In this document: in pieces, positions 36,458-38,215 of the stretch | Position numbering within the stretch: the stretch's first letter is position 1 | How the letters are laid out: each line of letters starts with the position of its first letter | From: Fimbriiglobus sp. | GTDB lineage: Bacteria > Planctomycetota > Planctomycetia > Gemmatales > Gemmataceae | Direction: 5' to 3' | NCBI GenBank assembly: GCA_025352235.1 | Contig: JANXTU010000241.1 | Coordinates: 1-38,215, forward strand | DNA: 38,215 nucleotides | Position numbers and translations under genes: made by a program | The notes under the pieces: generated by a model | The model's input: the letters and a program-made list of their open reading frames with translations, nothing else | Told to the model about the DNA's origin: nothing | The model's database searches: none

Positions 36458-37165
36458 CTACTTCAGCATCGATTTGACGTCGGCTTCGATGGCCTTCGCC
36501 CAAATGCCGTAGCCCTCTTCGCTCAGGTGCAGCAGATCGGGCATGATCTTCTTGTCGAGGCCGCCTTCTTTGTCGAGAAACTTTTCACCGATGTCTTTGT
36601 AAACGACTTTCTTGCCGTCGTCGAGCTTCGAGATGGCCGCATTGATTTCTTTGATCTTCGTCCGGATTTTGTCTTCGGCTTTCGCGGATCTCGGGAAGAC
36701 GCCGAGCAGCAGGATCTTCATTTCGGGTTTCTGTTTCTGCAATTCCGCAACGATGGCCGTGATTCCGCCGGCGATTTGCTCGGCTGTGTGAGCACCGGTG
36801 TTGTTGGTGCCGATCATGATGACCGCGAGCTTCGGCTTGAGCGGCTCGAGTTCTTTACCATCGGTGATGCGCCAGAGGATGTGGCCGGTCTGGTCGCCGC
36901 CAATGCCGAGATTGACGGCCTTGAGCGGAGCGAACGACTCGGCCCACACTTTCTTGCCGCTGCCTTCCCAACCTTGGGTGATGGAGTCGCCGAGGAAGAT
37001 CACGTCCCCTTCGCCCTTCTCGACGACTTTCAAAAACTGCTTGTGGCGGGCGTTGTCGCGGTTCAACGACTTGGTCGCCGGGTTCACCTTCGCGTCTTCG
37101 GCGAAAGCCGGGGCGAGGATGCCGAGCGCGATGGCGAAACCGAAACAGAGGGAGAGGCGACGCAT
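36458..37165 (-). CDS. Secreted SGNH/GDSL hydrolase
   Basis: Signal peptide MRRLSLCFGFAIALGILAPAFA; block I FLGDSITQGW, block II GIGGDQT, block III IGTNNTG, block V DLLHLSEEGY. Confidence 0.92.
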   Translation of the reverse strand: MRRLSLCFGFAIALGILAPAFAEDAKVNPATKSLNRDNARHKQFLKVVEKGEGDVIFLGDSITQGWEGSGKKVWAESFAPLKAVNLGIGGDQTGHILWRITDGKELEPLKPKLAVIMIGTNNTGAHTAEQIAGGITAIVAELQKQKPEMKILLLGVFPRSAKAEDKIRTKIKEINAAISKLDDGKKVVYKDIGEKFLDKEGGLDKKIMPDLLHLSEEGYGIWAKAIEADVKSMLK

Positions 37166-37375
37166 CGAAGGAACTCCGAGAAAGACCGATGGCCCGAAAA
37201 GGCCGGGGTGGGAATCGACGGATTGACCGGCGACCAGATCAGTATGTGCTTGAGAGCGAAGGGCATCAACTGAGAATTGCGGAGATTTCGAGATCGGCGA
37301 AAGATGGGGTTGGGGGATGATCGATCCCCCGTGGCAGTGGCGCGGCGAATCAAACGTTCGAGGCGATCAGGGCGT

Positions 37376-37840
37376 CTAACTGCGCCGCGTGCTCGCGGCA
37401 CTCGACCAAGAACTTGGTTCGCACCATTGTTTGCACGACTCGCTGACACCATCTTTCGCAATCGCTTCTTCGTATTCTTCGACTCCGTGCTCTTCGCCTT
37501 TTTTCAGAGCGGTCAAAACGGTTTCCGGCCCGAGCAATTTGGCGGCCCCCGTTACGGCGCCGGCGAACGTGCCCCACGATCCGGAGGTGGTCGTCGGTTC
37601 TCCGCCGCGGTGGGCGACTTCATTGTTGAGAGTGGCCACGGCTTGAGCATGATGATTGCGCATCTGTCGAACTGGTGACGCGGCGGGTTTGCCCGCAAGC
37701 TTTTCGATGGCTTGACGGGCGGCGATGGCTTCGGCCAAGGCCCGCTCGATTTCCACCGTCGAGATCTCAGCGGTGATGTCCTGGTCGTACGTTTCGACCG
37801 CGGAGATTTCGCCGTGATCGGTGACCGCTACCGTAGCCAT
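37376..37840 (-). pseudogene. DUF2383/PA2169-like four-helix-bundle protein with an apparent 3' frameshift
   Basis: MATVAVTDHGEISAVETYDQDITAEISTVEIERALAEAIAAR...LLGPETVLTALKKGEEHGVEEYEEAIAKDGVSES then an unfamily-like tail to the stop at 37376; the -1 frame to 37350 encodes VRTKFLVECREHAAQLDALIASNV, a better family C-terminus. AAGGAG RBS before ATG 37840. Confidence 0.6.
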
Positions 37841-37894
37841 CAGAAACTCCTTGGTGTTGAACAATCACGAACGGCCGGGTTCAGACCGAATAGA

Positions 37895-37914
37895 CATGCA
37901 AGAGTCGTGCCAAG
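37895..37914 (-). promoter_or_regulatory. Sigma-54 (RpoN) -24/-12 promoter
   Basis: Minus strand CTTGGCACGACTCTTGCATG fits TGGCACG-N4-TTGCA exactly; predicted start about 45 nt upstream of ATG 37840. Confidence 0.8.
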
Positions 37915-37961
37915 CGATGAGAATCGCCTCTGGGTCTTGTACGCAATTCCACCGGAATTAT

Positions 37962-37990
37962 TTGACTCGACGCGGATTGGAGCTTATAAC
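37962..37990 (+). promoter_or_regulatory. Sigma-70-type promoter with no ORF immediately downstream
   Basis: TTGACT-N17-TATAAC on the + strand in an AT-rich intergenic stretch. Confidence 0.5.
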
Positions 37991-38063
37991 TACATCGATA
38001 CAGAATTATACCAGTTTGCCATTCAAGAGCCTAAGTATTCTCAGCGCAGTCTGGGTTAACACT

Positions 38064-38212
38064 GCTCCGCGAAAAGTGGCTGGGCTCGCCCGGGACTGGC
38101 GGAACTTGTCCGAGCCGTGCGGAGAACGTCGCTTTTCGCTCCGCGAAAAGTAGCTGGGCTCGCCCGCGAGGTGCGGAACGCGAGTGCTGGCGTCAACCAC
38201 TTTTCGCGGAGC
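38064..38212. repeat. MITE-like element: 16-bp perfect inverted termini, internal 29-bp near-direct repeat and a central hairpin
   Basis: GCTCCGCGAAAAGTGG (38064-38079) and CCACTTTTCGCGGAGC (38197-38212); direct repeat GCTCCGCGAAAAGTRGCTGGGCTCGCCCG at 38064 and 38138; hairpin CTTTTCGCTCCGCGAAAAG at about 38132-38150. Confidence 0.7.
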
Positions 38213-38215
38213 GAA

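Noticed and set aside
37312-37330. Terminator GGGGGAT-GATCG-ATCCCCC downstream of the DUF2383-like gene
   Set aside because: A 7-bp stem exists but no T-tract on either side; too weak to list as a terminator.

Overview
This 38.2-kb, high-GC window looks planctomycete-like (Gemmataceae-like, inferred from gene content and style only). It is densely coding. Much of it is recognisable housekeeping: metallophosphoesterase, GT4 glycosyltransferase, thioesterase, a LolD/FtsX-type ABC exporter, argH, a ModF-like double ABC ATPase, rpsP-trmD-rplS-yraN, a class V aminotransferase, a MoxR/DUF58/transglutaminase operon, a four-S1-domain protein, rtcA, a phosphohexomutase, endonuclease IV and an SGNH hydrolase. 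The most unusual part is the co-oriented block at about 21.57-33.53 kb. It holds an NrdG-like radical-SAM protein translationally coupled to an orphan protein, a second orphan protein, a soluble FtsH-like AAA+/M41 metalloprotease with an extra degenerate AAA-like N-terminus, an 88-aa orphan, and two giant (about 1.1-kaa) tandem paralogues. Its three large internal gaps each carry a different palindromic repeat family, including eight tandem copies of a 20-bp hairpin unit. Other notable signals are a perfect 30-bp palindrome inside a coding sequence, a textbook sigma-54 promoter in front of an apparently frameshifted DUF2383/PA2169-like gene, a TATAAT box placed for leaderless transcription of the radical-SAM gene, and a MITE-like inverted-repeat element at the right edge. 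No tRNA, rRNA, CRISPR array or transposase was seen.
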